The position numbers and the translations under genes are program-made. Below, piece by piece: positions 29,411 through 38,935 of a DNA stretch of 41,497 nt (position 1 is the first letter of the stretch; every line of letters begins with the position of its first letter). The notes under the pieces are model-generated. The model saw only the letters and a list, made by a program, of their open reading frames with translations. It was not told where the DNA came from and ran no database searches. Origin of the DNA: a virus; IMG/VR virus record IMGVR_UViG_3300030329_003378, positions 1-41,497 of that record; one strand, given 5' to 3'.

Positions 29411-31366
29411 CTAATTGTCATTTTGCTGAACAGGTTCCGCCTTCATCCTGCCACGGCGATCTACTCCGCTTGTCAAATTAGCGTGGTATCTCTGCATGCC
29501 CGCAGTGTCGAGGCCATACTGTTCTCGGTATCTTGCCAAATACTGCCTTGCATATTCTTCGCTAACCCCCAGCATCATGGCAAAATCAGAAATTTGCCCC
29601 TGAGTTAAAGAAGTGCTTTCGTCTAAATCTGGAATACCTTGTTGGTTGATGTAATCAGATAGGTACGAACTTTCTCCCTCAACAGTTTCAGAAGCAGGTT
29701 TATCTTTCGTGCCCTTCATGCTTTCCCTAAACCCACTCACATAATCACTGTCAGCGGTAGTCAAGTCAGGTTCAACCGCCAAAGATGCCTGAGCCGCAGC
29801 ATCATCTTTAGCAAGCTGCTTTCTTACAGCTTCAATTTTTACAGAATCATCAATATGTGTTATGTAGTTTTGTGCCCACCATGCTGCGTCAAGCGGATTT
29901 TGTTCATCAATATGCCACCCAGCCGAACGCGCTTCTGTAACCAAAGCAGGAATAAACTCGGTAAGAAATTGGTTGCTATCAGTAATAACGCTAGGCAAAA
30001 CACGCATTGCAGTCGAAGGATCTGTTTCACCAGTCAGTTTTGAAGCAGCTAAACGCATAAGGTCATCCATGCTTCCAGAATCAATTCGCTTGTTACTTCC
30101 TGTTGCATAAAGCCCAAGATTTGGATTTGACCCATGGATATTGTGGTTGTAAAGCGACCTGGATCTTGTGTGGAGCTTTTGCTGCCTTTTAGAAAGGAAG
30201 TCATATTGATCCTGAAGAGAACTTCTAATACCTTGCTGAACAGGGCCATCCCCAGGCGTTGAATCACCCCCAACGTCATACGCGCCCCCAGCACCGCCAC
30301 CACCTTTACCGCTATCCATCTGGGCCTGAATAGATTTTAATTGCGTTCCAACATTTTTGATTTCATCGTCAATTGCAGTCTTTTTTTCGTTACGAGTTCT
30401 GTCACGAACCGTGTCAATAAGGCCCTCAAGACTAATATGATTTTTAATTAAGTCCTGCCACTCGTCTTGAGTAGGAACAATGCCGTATCGAACCATGAAG
30501 TCATGGGTTCTCTGGTCGATAACTCCTGCTTCCAACGCTTGCCTACGAGCTTTATCACCTTGAATGTGATTAAAGTTCTCTGCAAGAACCATATCGGATG
30601 CGGCTTGCCTTGCAGCAGACCTACCTGCAGAAGAAACACCATCGGCAATAATTGCAGCGTTTTCGGCCTTGATTGCACCCTGAATTGCCGCCAAATCTTC
30701 TTTGGAGTAAATCGCGGTTTTTCCAGTCTTGGGAAAACGTGCAACAATTCCATCGCCATAAGGATTGGGATATAGCTCTACCCCAGGAATGTTATATCCT
30801 ACCCTCTGACTTGCAGGAGCGTTAGCGCCGCGAGTTGCAACATTGCGTATTGCCTGAGCTTGCTCTGGGGTAACGCCTTCTGGAATACGAACATCGCTGG
30901 CCACAGGAGCAGTTGCCGGAGGGAGCCCGCCATCAGCAGACTTTGGGGAAGGGGCACCATCATCACTCGCAGGAGGCTGAGTTTGTTGCTCAGGTTCAGT
31001 GCTTCCACCAATGGTCATCATAGGAGTGCCATCGGCAATAGCCTTATCTATCATTCTTTGACGAATGCGATCCTGTGCGTCCATTTCAGCATTCTTAACG
31101 GCTTCAGCAACGCTAACCCTAGATTCGCCAGAAATCGTAGACAGGAATTCACCTATGGGGCTAGACTCCATGGCCTGGCTAAACATCTTCTCAATCGTAG
31201 GGTAAAGAATTTCTTTAGCCTGATCTGCTGCCATTTTCTTTTCAAAAGCGTACCGATCCCACATCTCGTCGCTGCGGCTATCGAGTCGCTTATCTAGCGC
31301 TAGCTGTTGATTGAAATTTTGTTGGCCAAGGTTGGCGGCCAATTGTACGCCCTGAAATGCACTCAT
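29411..31366 (-). CDS. Internal virion (ejection-type) protein
   Basis: This 651-residue protein starts SAFQGVQLAANLGQQNFNQQ after Met. It is helical at the N-terminus, followed by a Pro/Ala/Ser/Asp-rich linker (near residues 120-165), then long charged helices and a C-terminal helical domain (YVSGFRESMKGT...). No enzymatic motif is seen. Size, helix content and place between another internal protein and the giant gene fit the core or ejection protein class of short-tailed phages. AGGA lies upstream of ATG 31366. Assignment is from context. Confidence 0.6.
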   Translation of the reverse strand: MSAFQGVQLAANLGQQNFNQQLALDKRLDSRSDEMWDRYAFEKKMAADQAKEILYPTIEKMFSQAMESSPIGEFLSTISGESRVSVAEAVKNAEMDAQDRIRQRMIDKAIADGTPMMTIGGSTEPEQQTQPPASDDGAPSPKSADGGLPPATAPVASDVRIPEGVTPEQAQAIRNVATRGANAPASQRVGYNIPGVELYPNPYGDGIVARFPKTGKTAIYSKEDLAAIQGAIKAENAAIIADGVSSAGRSAARQAASDMVLAENFNHIQGDKARRQALEAGVIDQRTHDFMVRYGIVPTQDEWQDLIKNHISLEGLIDTVRDRTRNEKKTAIDDEIKNVGTQLKSIQAQMDSGKGGGGAGGAYDVGGDSTPGDGPVQQGIRSSLQDQYDFLSKRQQKLHTRSRSLYNHNIHGSNPNLGLYATGSNKRIDSGSMDDLMRLAASKLTGETDPSTAMRVLPSVITDSNQFLTEFIPALVTEARSAGWHIDEQNPLDAAWWAQNYITHIDDSVKIEAVRKQLAKDDAAAQASLAVEPDLTTADSDYVSGFRESMKGTKDKPASETVEGESSYLSDYINQQGIPDLDESTSLTQGQISDFAMMLGVSEEYARQYLARYREQYGLDTAGMQRYHANLTSGVDRRGRMKAEPVQQNDN

Positions 31367-31396
31367 TTTTTTTTCCTAAAAGTGTCTTGCCACAGA

Positions 31397-32395
31397 CTAG
31401 ATAGTTCCGGTCCAATTACCCAAAATGTCTCCAAGATTGTCGTAGTAACTGCCATCAATGTTTACTTGCCAGTCACCTGTATTGGGGTTAAAGGGGCTAA
31501 TATCCATATCCAATCCACTATTCCACCAGCTATCCCAACCAGAAGCGATTGAATCCCAACCAGAACCAAGTGCATCCCACGCAGCACCACCCGCTTCTGC
31601 GCCAAGTGCGCTCATAGCAGAGCCCAAAAGGGCTTCAAGCGACCCACTGAGCAGGCCTGGAGTTGCTGCCTGTGTTACAACCTGCTGTCCCGGCCAATCG
31701 GTTGCGTAAAGCTGGTTCCACATATTGTATTCAAGCTGCGGCACCATGCTCATTTCTACCGGGTTTTCTCGATACAACTGATCCTGGAAAGTTGTCAAAG
31801 CCCGTTCAGCATCTTGGCGACGCGCAGACAATTGCTGCATTCCAGAATCATATTGCGCCTGACCAGAATTTATACCTGTAGTATAAGTGTTGTTCGCCTT
31901 GTTTCTTTCAGACGATCTCCATTGGTTTAACTCATTCTTAGCTTCGCTTTCAGCTTTGTCGTGGCCTCTTATCTTTGAATCATGCGCGGTAGAGCCCAGC
32001 AATCCACGGCGAGCATCCGCAACCTCCTGAGTGCCCCTTGCCTGATCCGCCATTTCTTCAATGCTGGTATTTTGGTCGCCATACATTGTCTCAATGTCTG
32101 CATATGTGGTGTCTCTTTGTGCAAGCAGGTCAGATTTTAGAGCATCCAGGTTTTGCAAAAGAGCGTCTTCAGAGTCTGTAATGGTAGCCAATTCGTTTTC
32201 ATAACCAGACTGAAACATTGCCATACGCTGTATGTTTTGAAGCTGTGATTCAGCAATGTATTGCCAGTAAGCATCAATCATGCTCTGGCCATAATTTTGA
32301 ACAACTGCCGGACCCTCAGTAGACCAAGGAAGAGTCCTTGTCTCTTCGTCTGTGCCAAACAACGAACCCCAAATATCGTCAAAAAAATTGCCCAT
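31397..32395 (-). CDS. Internal virion protein, coiled-coil rich
   Basis: This 332-residue protein has long alpha-helical coiled-coil segments from about residue 45 to 210 (SQLQNIQRMAMFQSGYENEL..., KSDLLAQRDTTYADIETMYG..., LTTFQDQLYRENPVEMSM), then an Ala/Gly-rich stretch and a Trp/Gly/Asn-rich C-terminus (DALGSGWDSIASGWDSWW). ATG 32395 is chosen, with GGAG six bases upstream; GTG 32398 overlaps the preceding stop. It follows the nozzle gene, as ejection or core proteins do in short-tailed phages. No enzyme motif is visible. Confidence 0.6.
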   Translation of the reverse strand: MGNFFDDIWGSLFGTDEETRTLPWSTEGPAVVQNYGQSMIDAYWQYIAESQLQNIQRMAMFQSGYENELATITDSEDALLQNLDALKSDLLAQRDTTYADIETMYGDQNTSIEEMADQARGTQEVADARRGLLGSTAHDSKIRGHDKAESEAKNELNQWRSSERNKANNTYTTGINSGQAQYDSGMQQLSARRQDAERALTTFQDQLYRENPVEMSMVPQLEYNMWNQLYATDWPGQQVVTQAATPGLLSGSLEALLGSAMSALGAEAGGAAWDALGSGWDSIASGWDSWWNSGLDMDISPFNPNTGDWQVNIDGSYYDNLGDILGNWTGTI

Positions 32396-32397
32396 CA

Positions 32398-35300
32398 CTA
32401 ACTCCTAACTCTTGTCTGACCAGCCATTGCAAGAGTGGCTGTTATTTGCTCAAATGCCCACGGGGTAGCCGAGGCTGATTGATAAACCTTTACAAAAACA
32501 AATGACCCGCGAGCCCTAGTGTAGCTCCAGGGGTTTCTTCCAGAATTCCATTCCGAAGTAATTACAGGGGAACCCGCCTTTGCGGCTTCGACTGTATCGC
32601 CAACATAAACCTCGTACTTAATAACAGATGACTGCTCATCTAAAATTGATGCCAATCTCATCAGCTTTGTCTCGGTGACAGTATCAGCATATATAGGGCC
32701 TATCCAAACATAGCTGTCAATATCTGTTCCTGCATCTGATGTTGCATCTGAATCAAAAGTTCTAATGTGCCCATCAAACCCACCCATAAACACTCCCCTA
32801 TTTCCAGTAATAGGGCTGCTGTAATACATTGCGTAAGAAGGCCCAATTACTGCTGGGTAATGCAAAGGCCAGAACGAATCATTTCTGTCATCGTAAAAGT
32901 AATGTTTAGTCTCACCAGTTTCCTGGGTCGGAGGAATTAGGAATATATGCACCCCAAACAAGGTGTGGTCATACATCAACCGGACTTGATGTTTATCAAG
33001 ATCAAGGCCAGAAAATTCCTTGTCTAAACGGCCTATAGAAACTCGCTCGCTTCTATCTACGTTGTATTCGTTTGGCTGAAGTCTGTATAGCCCATCAGCA
33101 GCAAAGAAGAACAGGGTCTTGTTTGCAGCATTGCACCAAGCCATTGGAGAAATAATTCCAACCGTTAAACTTACTGGAATAAGCTGGGCTGTTTCCACCG
33201 ATGGATCATCAGTCAAAGCATAAATTGAATCTCGACATCCAATAGCCAATGAACTAGAGTGCAAAGGAAATATCGCACGAATTGGATCGCCAATTTCAGC
33301 CAAATTTGTAGAGTTGCCAGCAATCGGACCACTCATATCGTCTACAACACTGGTATTCCAATCCCAGAAATTACCTGTTCCAGACATCCACCAGTTGTTG
33401 GGCTCATCCGCTTTCCCAGCCAACACCAGTCGCCCCATGTATTGGGTAACAAGCCTTGGTTTAAGCTCGGTACTGTAAGTAACCCCATCAGTTTCAAAAT
33501 TGCTTCCGCCGGGCAAGTCTGGAAGGAATTCATCTTCTCCAGTTATCAGCTTGCCTTCCTCTTTAGCTTTTTCATACCAATCCTCTACCGTCCTTGTTGC
33601 CGGGTTGTACCTGTAGTACCTAGTCCCATCTGCAAAGTAATACTTGTCTAAGAAGGATGTGCCAGTAACAACACTCCTATTAGCATTAAAAGTATTTGTA
33701 GTGTGATTCCCAGGACCGGCAAAAGACTTGTTATCTCGACTATCCCTAACCTTGCCATCAGCAACTGCAATAGTAATTGGATTTCTAATCGTAGCCAGAT
33801 CCGCTATGTATTCAAATTTGTAATCAGCAAACGCTGGTTCCATCCAAGTCCTAAGCCAATCAGCGCCCCAATCAGAGCCAAACATAAGCTGTGCGCAATT
33901 TTTTACACGAACCCAGGCCATGCCCGAACCGTCATCAGTGCCATCAGTGTCGTTGCCCTTAATGTTTGACGAACCAATGCCGCTTGTGTCAACGCCAGAT
34001 TCAAGATGCCCACTAAAATACCCTTTGTATTCTTGGGCATTTTGTCCTGACAACCCATCGGCGTTTTGGTATCCGCCAGTTGCATGCTCCAGCTTACATG
34101 GGTATGAAACCGTAACAACACTGTTGCCTTCAACTATTGAATCCTGGCCAGCATCTCTTCTATACAAATGATATCTATCATCCGATCCGCCGTTAGAAGA
34201 AGTCAAAGTAAGCTCGGTAGTTCCAGAAATTTCCCCATCAAAAGACACAGGATGGCTTCCGGTTGGAAAACCTGTAGCATTACCTCGAATGTTTCCAGAG
34301 CTACCGCCTCCCGCATACCAATGCATCCAGTGGACTGAAGTGTAAAGCTCTTTATGAACCCCGAAAATCAACCCCGACGAAGCTCTTGTATTGTCAAGAG
34401 AAGTATCAGTGTCTTCTGTGCCGCCAAGGTATGCATTTAGATCAAGCTCGGTTTCAGATACAGTTGGCTGCTGCTCACCAAACTTAATAGACTCGCCCTG
34501 AAACAAAATAGACAGATTTCCATTAAGGCATTTTACTTCAATATCATGCCAAACAGCTAAATCTGGATCATCATACGGGTCATAATGCTCAACTTGGATA
34601 TTGCTTCTTTGATGAGTCCCATCGAAATCAATAATGTTTCCAAGAGCAGCTTTGAAAAAGTCTTCTCCCCCAGAAGCTCCTTCATTATCAACCGATTCAA
34701 TAGTAGCTACTACAAATCGAGGAGCAACATGCCAATCAGGGGAAGGGACACCATACGAATCCCCAGTAAACTGCCCAGCACCTGGAGTAAGGGTTCCGTC
34801 AGTAATAAATCCAATAAAAAGACCTTTAGAACTATCTTCTTCATTACTTGTTGGAATTGACCCCACAGTAACATCTTCATTAGTAGTGCTGTAATTAACT
34901 TTTAGCCTAAACACCATTCCGTAGTAATACTTGGAATTAGTTTGCTTAATGGTTCCCTCGTTATCTTTGCCCCAAAAAGTTACGGAACAAAGAAGGTTAT
35001 CTATAGAGGAACCGTTGTGAGTCTCCCAATGGTTGTCAGTTGTGTCCCAAAGCCGATACAGGTTTTTGGTGTGGTGGCCGCCACTAGAAAACGAATAGTC
35101 GCTATCTGTACCATATAGCTGAGTTACAAAGGGGGTTTCGTAAGAGGAGTTGCCACTAACTTTTGCCATTTTCTGGTGATCCCAAGGGGCAGGCCTAACC
35201 GAACAAGAACAAGCCCAGTCATTCCCCTTCTTAGAATTAAACGGCAAATCATCAACTTCCGTGTAAGGGAAAATGGCAGACGAAAAAGCCATTTTATTGG

Positions 35301-36108
35301 TTGGCAAAGCATTGTCGCTGCCAACTATTTCTCCATTACCACCGCCAATAAAAATATTGTCTACAGGAACACGATCCTTTGCATCAATTCCAACATTGGG
35401 CTCAAACATATGAAACCGAGTTTTGCCATCTAACTCATTGCCGCCAATAGTAGTCCCCGAACCTGATGCATGCCCTTCTGAACGATACATCCCAGTTGTG
35501 TCTTTACCCCTGGGCCTTTCAGGATCAGAATAAGGAAGAGGTGGACATGGAGTAATGCAATCCCTGTCATTAAACTTCCTGCGAACCCACACTCCTCCGT
35601 CAGCAGTTCTTACACGGCCCCCGTTTGGAAGCAATGGAATAGATTTAGAAGACGAGGCCAAGTTATAAGAACCATCGTCCCACAAGGAATCAGACGTAAC
35701 GTCAGGGGCCTTTCTTGTAGACTCCCTTAATACAGGCTGTTCTGGCCTATAAGAAACATGAGTGTTTTCAGGAACATTCATGTGGTCAAGCCATTGCATT
35801 ACTTTAGCCAAAGAACCAATGTAAGGGCCAGTTTCATAAATCATTGGCCCCGCGGCACCAATAATGCTTGCCGAATCGGCTGGCGGAACAATGGTGTCTA
35901 TTAGCTGGATTTTTCCGCCAAGACCTGGGCCTGTTACTTGAACTATGCCCGGCCTGCGACCACCCCTTGCCCGGTTTTCCATAGAATCCCAAGCAATAAC
36001 ATTTTTGCAGTCAACAGTAGTCATTTCTATCTGGCCTACATGCGACTGACTTTGGTCAAGCCCGCCAACAGGAAATGGGACCACAATGTCTTTTGTTTGA
36101 GGTTTCAT
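32398..36108 (-). CDS. Tail nozzle-like protein (T7 gp12/P22 gp10-type) with jelly-roll insert
   Basis: This 1236-residue protein starts KPQTKDIVVPFPVGGLDQSQ and continues TTVDCKNVIAWDSMENRARGG(R)RPG. That N-terminal word (P-x-GGLD...TT-x-DCKNV...RxRPG) recurs in tail nozzle/stabilisation proteins. The C-terminal third has beta-propeller-like repeats (FLDKYYFADGTRYYRYNPAT..., RLVLAGKADEPNNWWMSGTG). The middle (about residues 350-620) reads like a concanavalin/LamG insert (HDIEVKCLNGNLSILFQGES). It is larger than usual for this class and probably forms the tail tube and part of the host-contact surface. It overlaps the preceding gene by four bases. Confidence 0.65.
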   Translation of the reverse strand: MKPQTKDIVVPFPVGGLDQSQSHVGQIEMTTVDCKNVIAWDSMENRARGGRRPGIVQVTGPGLGGKIQLIDTIVPPADSASIIGAAGPMIYETGPYIGSLAKVMQWLDHMNVPENTHVSYRPEQPVLRESTRKAPDVTSDSLWDDGSYNLASSSKSIPLLPNGGRVRTADGGVWVRRKFNDRDCITPCPPLPYSDPERPRGKDTTGMYRSEGHASGSGTTIGGNELDGKTRFHMFEPNVGIDAKDRVPVDNIFIGGGNGEIVGSDNALPTNKMAFSSAIFPYTEVDDLPFNSKKGNDWACSCSVRPAPWDHQKMAKVSGNSSYETPFVTQLYGTDSDYSFSSGGHHTKNLYRLWDTTDNHWETHNGSSIDNLLCSVTFWGKDNEGTIKQTNSKYYYGMVFRLKVNYSTTNEDVTVGSIPTSNEEDSSKGLFIGFITDGTLTPGAGQFTGDSYGVPSPDWHVAPRFVVATIESVDNEGASGGEDFFKAALGNIIDFDGTHQRSNIQVEHYDPYDDPDLAVWHDIEVKCLNGNLSILFQGESIKFGEQQPTVSETELDLNAYLGGTEDTDTSLDNTRASSGLIFGVHKELYTSVHWMHWYAGGGSSGNIRGNATGFPTGSHPVSFDGEISGTTELTLTSSNGGSDDRYHLYRRDAGQDSIVEGNSVVTVSYPCKLEHATGGYQNADGLSGQNAQEYKGYFSGHLESGVDTSGIGSSNIKGNDTDGTDDGSGMAWVRVKNCAQLMFGSDWGADWLRTWMEPAFADYKFEYIADLATIRNPITIAVADGKVRDSRDNKSFAGPGNHTTNTFNANRSVVTGTSFLDKYYFADGTRYYRYNPATRTVEDWYEKAKEEGKLITGEDEFLPDLPGGSNFETDGVTYSTELKPRLVTQYMGRLVLAGKADEPNNWWMSGTGNFWDWNTSVVDDMSGPIAGNSTNLAEIGDPIRAIFPLHSSSLAIGCRDSIYALTDDPSVETAQLIPVSLTVGIISPMAWCNAANKTLFFFAADGLYRLQPNEYNVDRSERVSIGRLDKEFSGLDLDKHQVRLMYDHTLFGVHIFLIPPTQETGETKHYFYDDRNDSFWPLHYPAVIGPSYAMYYSSPITGNRGVFMGGFDGHIRTFDSDATSDAGTDIDSYVWIGPIYADTVTETKLMRLASILDEQSSVIKYEVYVGDTVEAAKAGSPVITSEWNSGRNPWSYTRARGSFVFVKVYQSASATPWAFEQITATLAMAGQTRVRS

Positions 36109-36470
36109 TGAGCCAGCCTATCCCTAGTCCTAATAGCCAAATCAACATCCTGAGTTCCACTAGCTACCAATTCAACATACCCAGTCTTTGCTAAATCAAA
36201 TCCATAGTCTTCATACGTCCATACGGCAGATTCACCAGCAAGAAGAAGAACAGAATCTATTCGTATAGCAGCGGAATCTGAAACTGTTGAGCTACTCTTG
36301 TACCGCACCGTAACAGTAGTCGATGCTGTAGATTCCCTGTTATATGCACTCGCCCAATAAAACTCTCTAGCAGAAACATCCCTAGAGTTTTTGCTTTTAG
36401 ACAACGGCACAGAAGCCAGGGCTGTGCCATCCGTCTTTGTTCCCATCGTTGTGTCGTATCTTTTATACAT
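36105..36470 (-). CDS. Hypothetical beta-rich head-tail protein
   Basis: This 121-residue protein starts MYKRYDTTMGTKTDGTALAS. ATG 36470 overlaps the preceding stop by one base (TGATG) and is chosen over TTG 36473. It is beta-rich (TVTVRYKSSSTVSDSAAIRI, GYVELVASGTQDVDLAIRTR). It lies between adaptor and nozzle genes, so a head-tail connector, minor tail or decoration protein is possible. No family was recognised. Confidence 0.65.
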   Translation of the reverse strand: MYKRYDTTMGTKTDGTALASVPLSKSKNSRDVSAREFYWASAYNRESTASTTVTVRYKSSSTVSDSAAIRIDSVLLLAGESAVWTYEDYGFDLAKTGYVELVASGTQDVDLAIRTRDRLAQ

Positions 36471-37168
36471 CAAGATGTCGGGTCAGCAATAGTGTCAAAT
36501 GGCAGCCTATTGTTTCGATTAGAAGAAGTAACGCCATTCATAATTGGGCCGTAATCAGGCTGCACCAGCCCATCATGTGCCAATGCTCTTTGGAACAATG
36601 GCGACTGCTCTGTTTCCAGAAGTCTTTGAGCCATGTTCTCTTCCTCATAACCCAAAGCAAAAGCCCTAACCATTTGCACCAGAACTGATTCACAAAACTG
36701 AGGAACAGCAGCACTTTCAGTTGACTCGCTCAACTCTTTCCAGGACTGCAGGTAGGTTAGCGTCAAAACATCTGCAGATGTCGGCGTGGGCGCAAGCTCC
36801 AAAATAGGTGGCTTATTTGCCTTTGCAGAACCTTCGGGCCACACAATGGAAGCAATGTAGTTTGCACCTGTTGAAATGCTTGTGTTTCTGGTGCGGACCA
36901 CTTCCTGAATCGTTGTAAGCCTAATGCTGTCAGTCAACCCGTCTTTCATATAGGCATTAACTATTTCCCCAACATCATTGGGTAGCTCTACGCTTGAAAG
37001 ATTTGCAGTCAAGGTAACATCCACTGGCCCACGCAGACGGAAGTTCCATTGATAGCCATACAAATGACGGCCCGCCTGATTCACAATGTCTGTAGTGGAC
37101 AACTGCGAGGCAGGCGTGCCGCCAAGTGCGTGTTCAACGTGTGATTGTAGTTGAGCTAATGTTGCCAT
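36470..37168 (-). CDS. Head-tail adaptor (tail tubular A-like)
   Basis: This 232-residue protein begins with a helical segment (LAQLQSHVEHALGG, then LSTTDIVNQAGRHLYGYQWN), followed by beta strands (VDVTLTANLSSVELPNDVGE) and a C-terminal helical domain (FCESVLVQMVRAFALGYEEE). The D-I-(V)-N-x-A-G-x-x-L-x...W word and domain order match phage adaptor proteins (T7 gp11/P22 gp4 class) that connect portal to nozzle. Its location before the nozzle gene agrees. Confidence 0.7.
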   Translation of the reverse strand: MATLAQLQSHVEHALGGTPASQLSTTDIVNQAGRHLYGYQWNFRLRGPVDVTLTANLSSVELPNDVGEIVNAYMKDGLTDSIRLTTIQEVVRTRNTSISTGANYIASIVWPEGSAKANKPPILELAPTPTSADVLTLTYLQSWKELSESTESAAVPQFCESVLVQMVRAFALGYEEENMAQRLLETEQSPLFQRALAHDGLVQPDYGPIMNGVTSSNRNNRLPFDTIADPTS

Positions 37169-37671
37169 CAGGTCACCGCAAATACGCGGACTACGGATGC
37201 CGAGCCGGAACGGTAATACTCAATACGGTCAATAGTGTCGGCAACCCAGTCGGCTTCCCAAGTGTCAATTTCCGACTGATGATTGCTTTCGTTAAACGTG
37301 CCGTTCATGTTGCCCATGTTGCGACTATCATCAGCAGCCAACACAAAAGGAATGCCAGCTTTTAGTTTAATGCAAAATCCATTTTCGATGTTTCCGCCAG
37401 AAAGCGTTCCGCCTTCATTACAAACAAGCTGGATCTCTCCATCAACATCAGACTCAATCCAAAGGAAATCAAAGTCTGCAATGTAATGAGGGGTAGAGTC
37501 TGACCAAATAACAGTAGCCGAACCACCAGAGCCGTCAGCAATAGCGTAGGTCCGATCAAAAATTTGATCGGCTACAGAAATGGTTCTAGCGGTGGTGGTT
37601 GAACCATCTGAATAAGTATTACCAGCAGCGTCCGTGTAATCGAACTTCTGGTAAAGGTTAATAGTTCCCAT
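37168..37671 (-). CDS. Beta-rich virion protein
   Basis: This 167-residue acidic, Ser/Thr/Asp-rich protein begins MGTINLYQKFDYTDAAGNTY. The pattern of short strands and the lack of long helices fit a head fibre, decoration or small tail protein. It starts after a hairpin (37689-37716) with GAAGTGAGAAG upstream and overlaps the next gene by one base. No family was recognised. Confidence 0.65.
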   Translation of the reverse strand: MGTINLYQKFDYTDAAGNTYSDGSTTTARTISVADQIFDRTYAIADGSGGSATVIWSDSTPHYIADFDFLWIESDVDGEIQLVCNEGGTLSGGNIENGFCIKLKAGIPFVLAADDSRNMGNMNGTFNESNHQSEIDTWEADWVADTIDRIEYYRSGSASVVRVFAVT

Positions 37672-37688
37672 ATTCTTCTCACTTCCGG

Positions 37689-37716
37689 GCGGATGCTGGC
37701 CGCAGCCAGCACCCGC
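37689..37716 (-). promoter_or_regulatory. Strong intergenic hairpin without T-tract
   Basis: On the minus strand GCGGGTGCTGGC pairs with GCCAGCATCCGC (12 bp, one G-U) around a TGCG loop. It is followed by CCGGAAGTGAG, not a T-run. It lies between the 37732-38079 and 37168-37671 genes. It could stabilise the 3' end of upstream mRNA or mark RNA processing rather than terminate. Confidence 0.65.
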
Positions 37717-37731
37717 CGCAGCTAAGGTTTA

Positions 37732-38079
37732 TCAAGCGATTGCGCCGGTCATGATAAAGACCATTACCCAGGCACTACCGTCACAAACGTAAAGTGCGCC
37801 TTCGTTTTGGCTCACGGTTCCGATTGTCGAAGCAGCATCGTTTTTTACAGTAATGTCTTCTGAACCATCTGCCGCATTCCAAATCCAAAACTCTCGACCC
37901 TGCGAACCTTCTTCTGCCGGAAGAACAACATCACGGGCAGAGCCGCCTGGATCAAGTCGCTGATGTCGTTTGTCGCTATCTACCAAAGTCTTGGTTCCAG
38001 CCAAAGTTTCTACGTTAATACCGGGAGAGCCACCGGCCATCTGTGTTGCGATTACTCGCGTGTGAAAGGGACTAGGCAT
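37732..38079 (-). CDS. Small head-decoration-like protein
   Basis: This 115-residue beta-rich protein has the word TLVDSDKRHQRLDPGGSARD, then VVLPAEEGSQGREFWIWNAA, and a C-terminal DGSAWVMVFIMTG. The arrangement (L-DP-G-x-x-RDV-LP...G-x-x-F-x-I-x-N...DGSxW) recurs in small phage head or fibre-domain proteins. It stands alone between two strong hairpins (38141-38168 upstream, 37689-37716 downstream) with AGGAG before ATG 38079, consistent with separate control of amount. A virion decoration role is inferred. Confidence 0.65.
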   Translation of the reverse strand: MPSPFHTRVIATQMAGGSPGINVETLAGTKTLVDSDKRHQRLDPGGSARDVVLPAEEGSQGREFWIWNAADGSEDITVKNDAASTIGTVSQNEGALYVCDGSAWVMVFIMTGAIA

Positions 38080-38140
38080 TTAAGTTTTCTCCTGCCTGTA
38101 GGTAAAGTTTGCGTGAACCCACTCGCCACGCTTAGAAATA

Positions 38141-38168
38141 CTGCCTGCCCCCCGAAGGGGGAAGGCAG
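38141..38168 (-). terminator. UUCG-tetraloop hairpin after the jelly-roll gene
   Basis: On the minus strand CTGCCT-T-CCCCC closes a TTCG loop with GGGGG-C-AGGCAG, one mismatch. C(UUCG)G is among the most stable RNA loops. It is followed by TATTTCTAA, a weak T-tract, and lies six bases after the stop of the 38175-38903 gene. It is probably a partial terminator or a 3'-end stabiliser. Confidence 0.7.
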
Positions 38169-38174
38169 CGTGAA

Positions 38175-38903
38175 TCACGGACGCTCACACATTGCCAGGA
38201 AGTAATCCAAGGTCAAAGTGTTGGCAGCACCACCATCGTTCCGAATGCAGACAGTAGGCGTAAGTGCCTCGTCTGTAGGAAGATTGGTTGTATGCGTTGC
38301 CTTCAACGCACCATCTACAAAATACTTAGCAGATGTGCCATCGTATTCAACCCGAAGTGTGACAAACGTATTGTCAGCAAGGTCTGACGTTGTGTCAGTT
38401 GTTGTCTGGCTGTTGTTCAATTCGCTGATTGCGTCAATGTCGCCAGTTGAATCTGGGCATTCAAATCCGATGCGATCCGAGTTAGCAGTCATTACAGTTG
38501 TGTCTGTAATAGCAAGACCAACAAACCAATCGAATTCACTGACATCAGCACCTTTAAGGCGTACTTCGAGCATGCCGCGCGTACCGGGCGACCACTTGAA
38601 TGCTTCGCCGTTAAGCTGCATTTCTACGGAGTCATTATCCTTATCGTTAGTAGTGATTGCAAGATGACCGCCAGCCGCATCGTCAGCACAAACAATAGTT
38701 TCACCATTGTCAGTATCACCATCGACTACAGTTACAAGCCACTGACCAAGGTTAGCAGTTTCACTAAACTTACCAGTGTTATCAGCGTCGTTGCCTTCAA
38801 AACCCCACCCGTCGGTGAAATCGTCAAAGAAAACGACTGGTCGCCCAACACCGCCACCGGGGCCTGTTACGGGCGAAAAGATATCAGAAGCATAAAGTGA
38901 CAT
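38175..38903 (-). CDS. Concanavalin/LamG-like virion protein
   Basis: This 242-residue protein has strands typical of a jelly-roll sandwich: VVFFDDFTDGW near the N-terminus, VEMQLNGEAFKWSPGTRGML then EVRLKGADVSEFDWFVGLAI, and FVTLRVEYDGTSAKYFVDGA(LKATH). The FxD-F-x-D-G-W start and the 'Y-x-x-FVDG' near the end are those of LamG-like phage proteins next to capsid genes. It likely decorates the head or forms fibres. It follows the capsid gene with AAGGAGAAG upstream. Confidence 0.65.
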   Translation of the reverse strand: MSLYASDIFSPVTGPGGGVGRPVVFFDDFTDGWGFEGNDADNTGKFSETANLGQWLVTVVDGDTDNGETIVCADDAAGGHLAITTNDKDNDSVEMQLNGEAFKWSPGTRGMLEVRLKGADVSEFDWFVGLAITDTTVMTANSDRIGFECPDSTGDIDAISELNNSQTTTDTTSDLADNTFVTLRVEYDGTSAKYFVDGALKATHTTNLPTDEALTPTVCIRNDGGAANTLTLDYFLAMCERP

Positions 38904-38935
38904 TATGTCTTCTCCTTCTTAAAAAACCCCACCTA

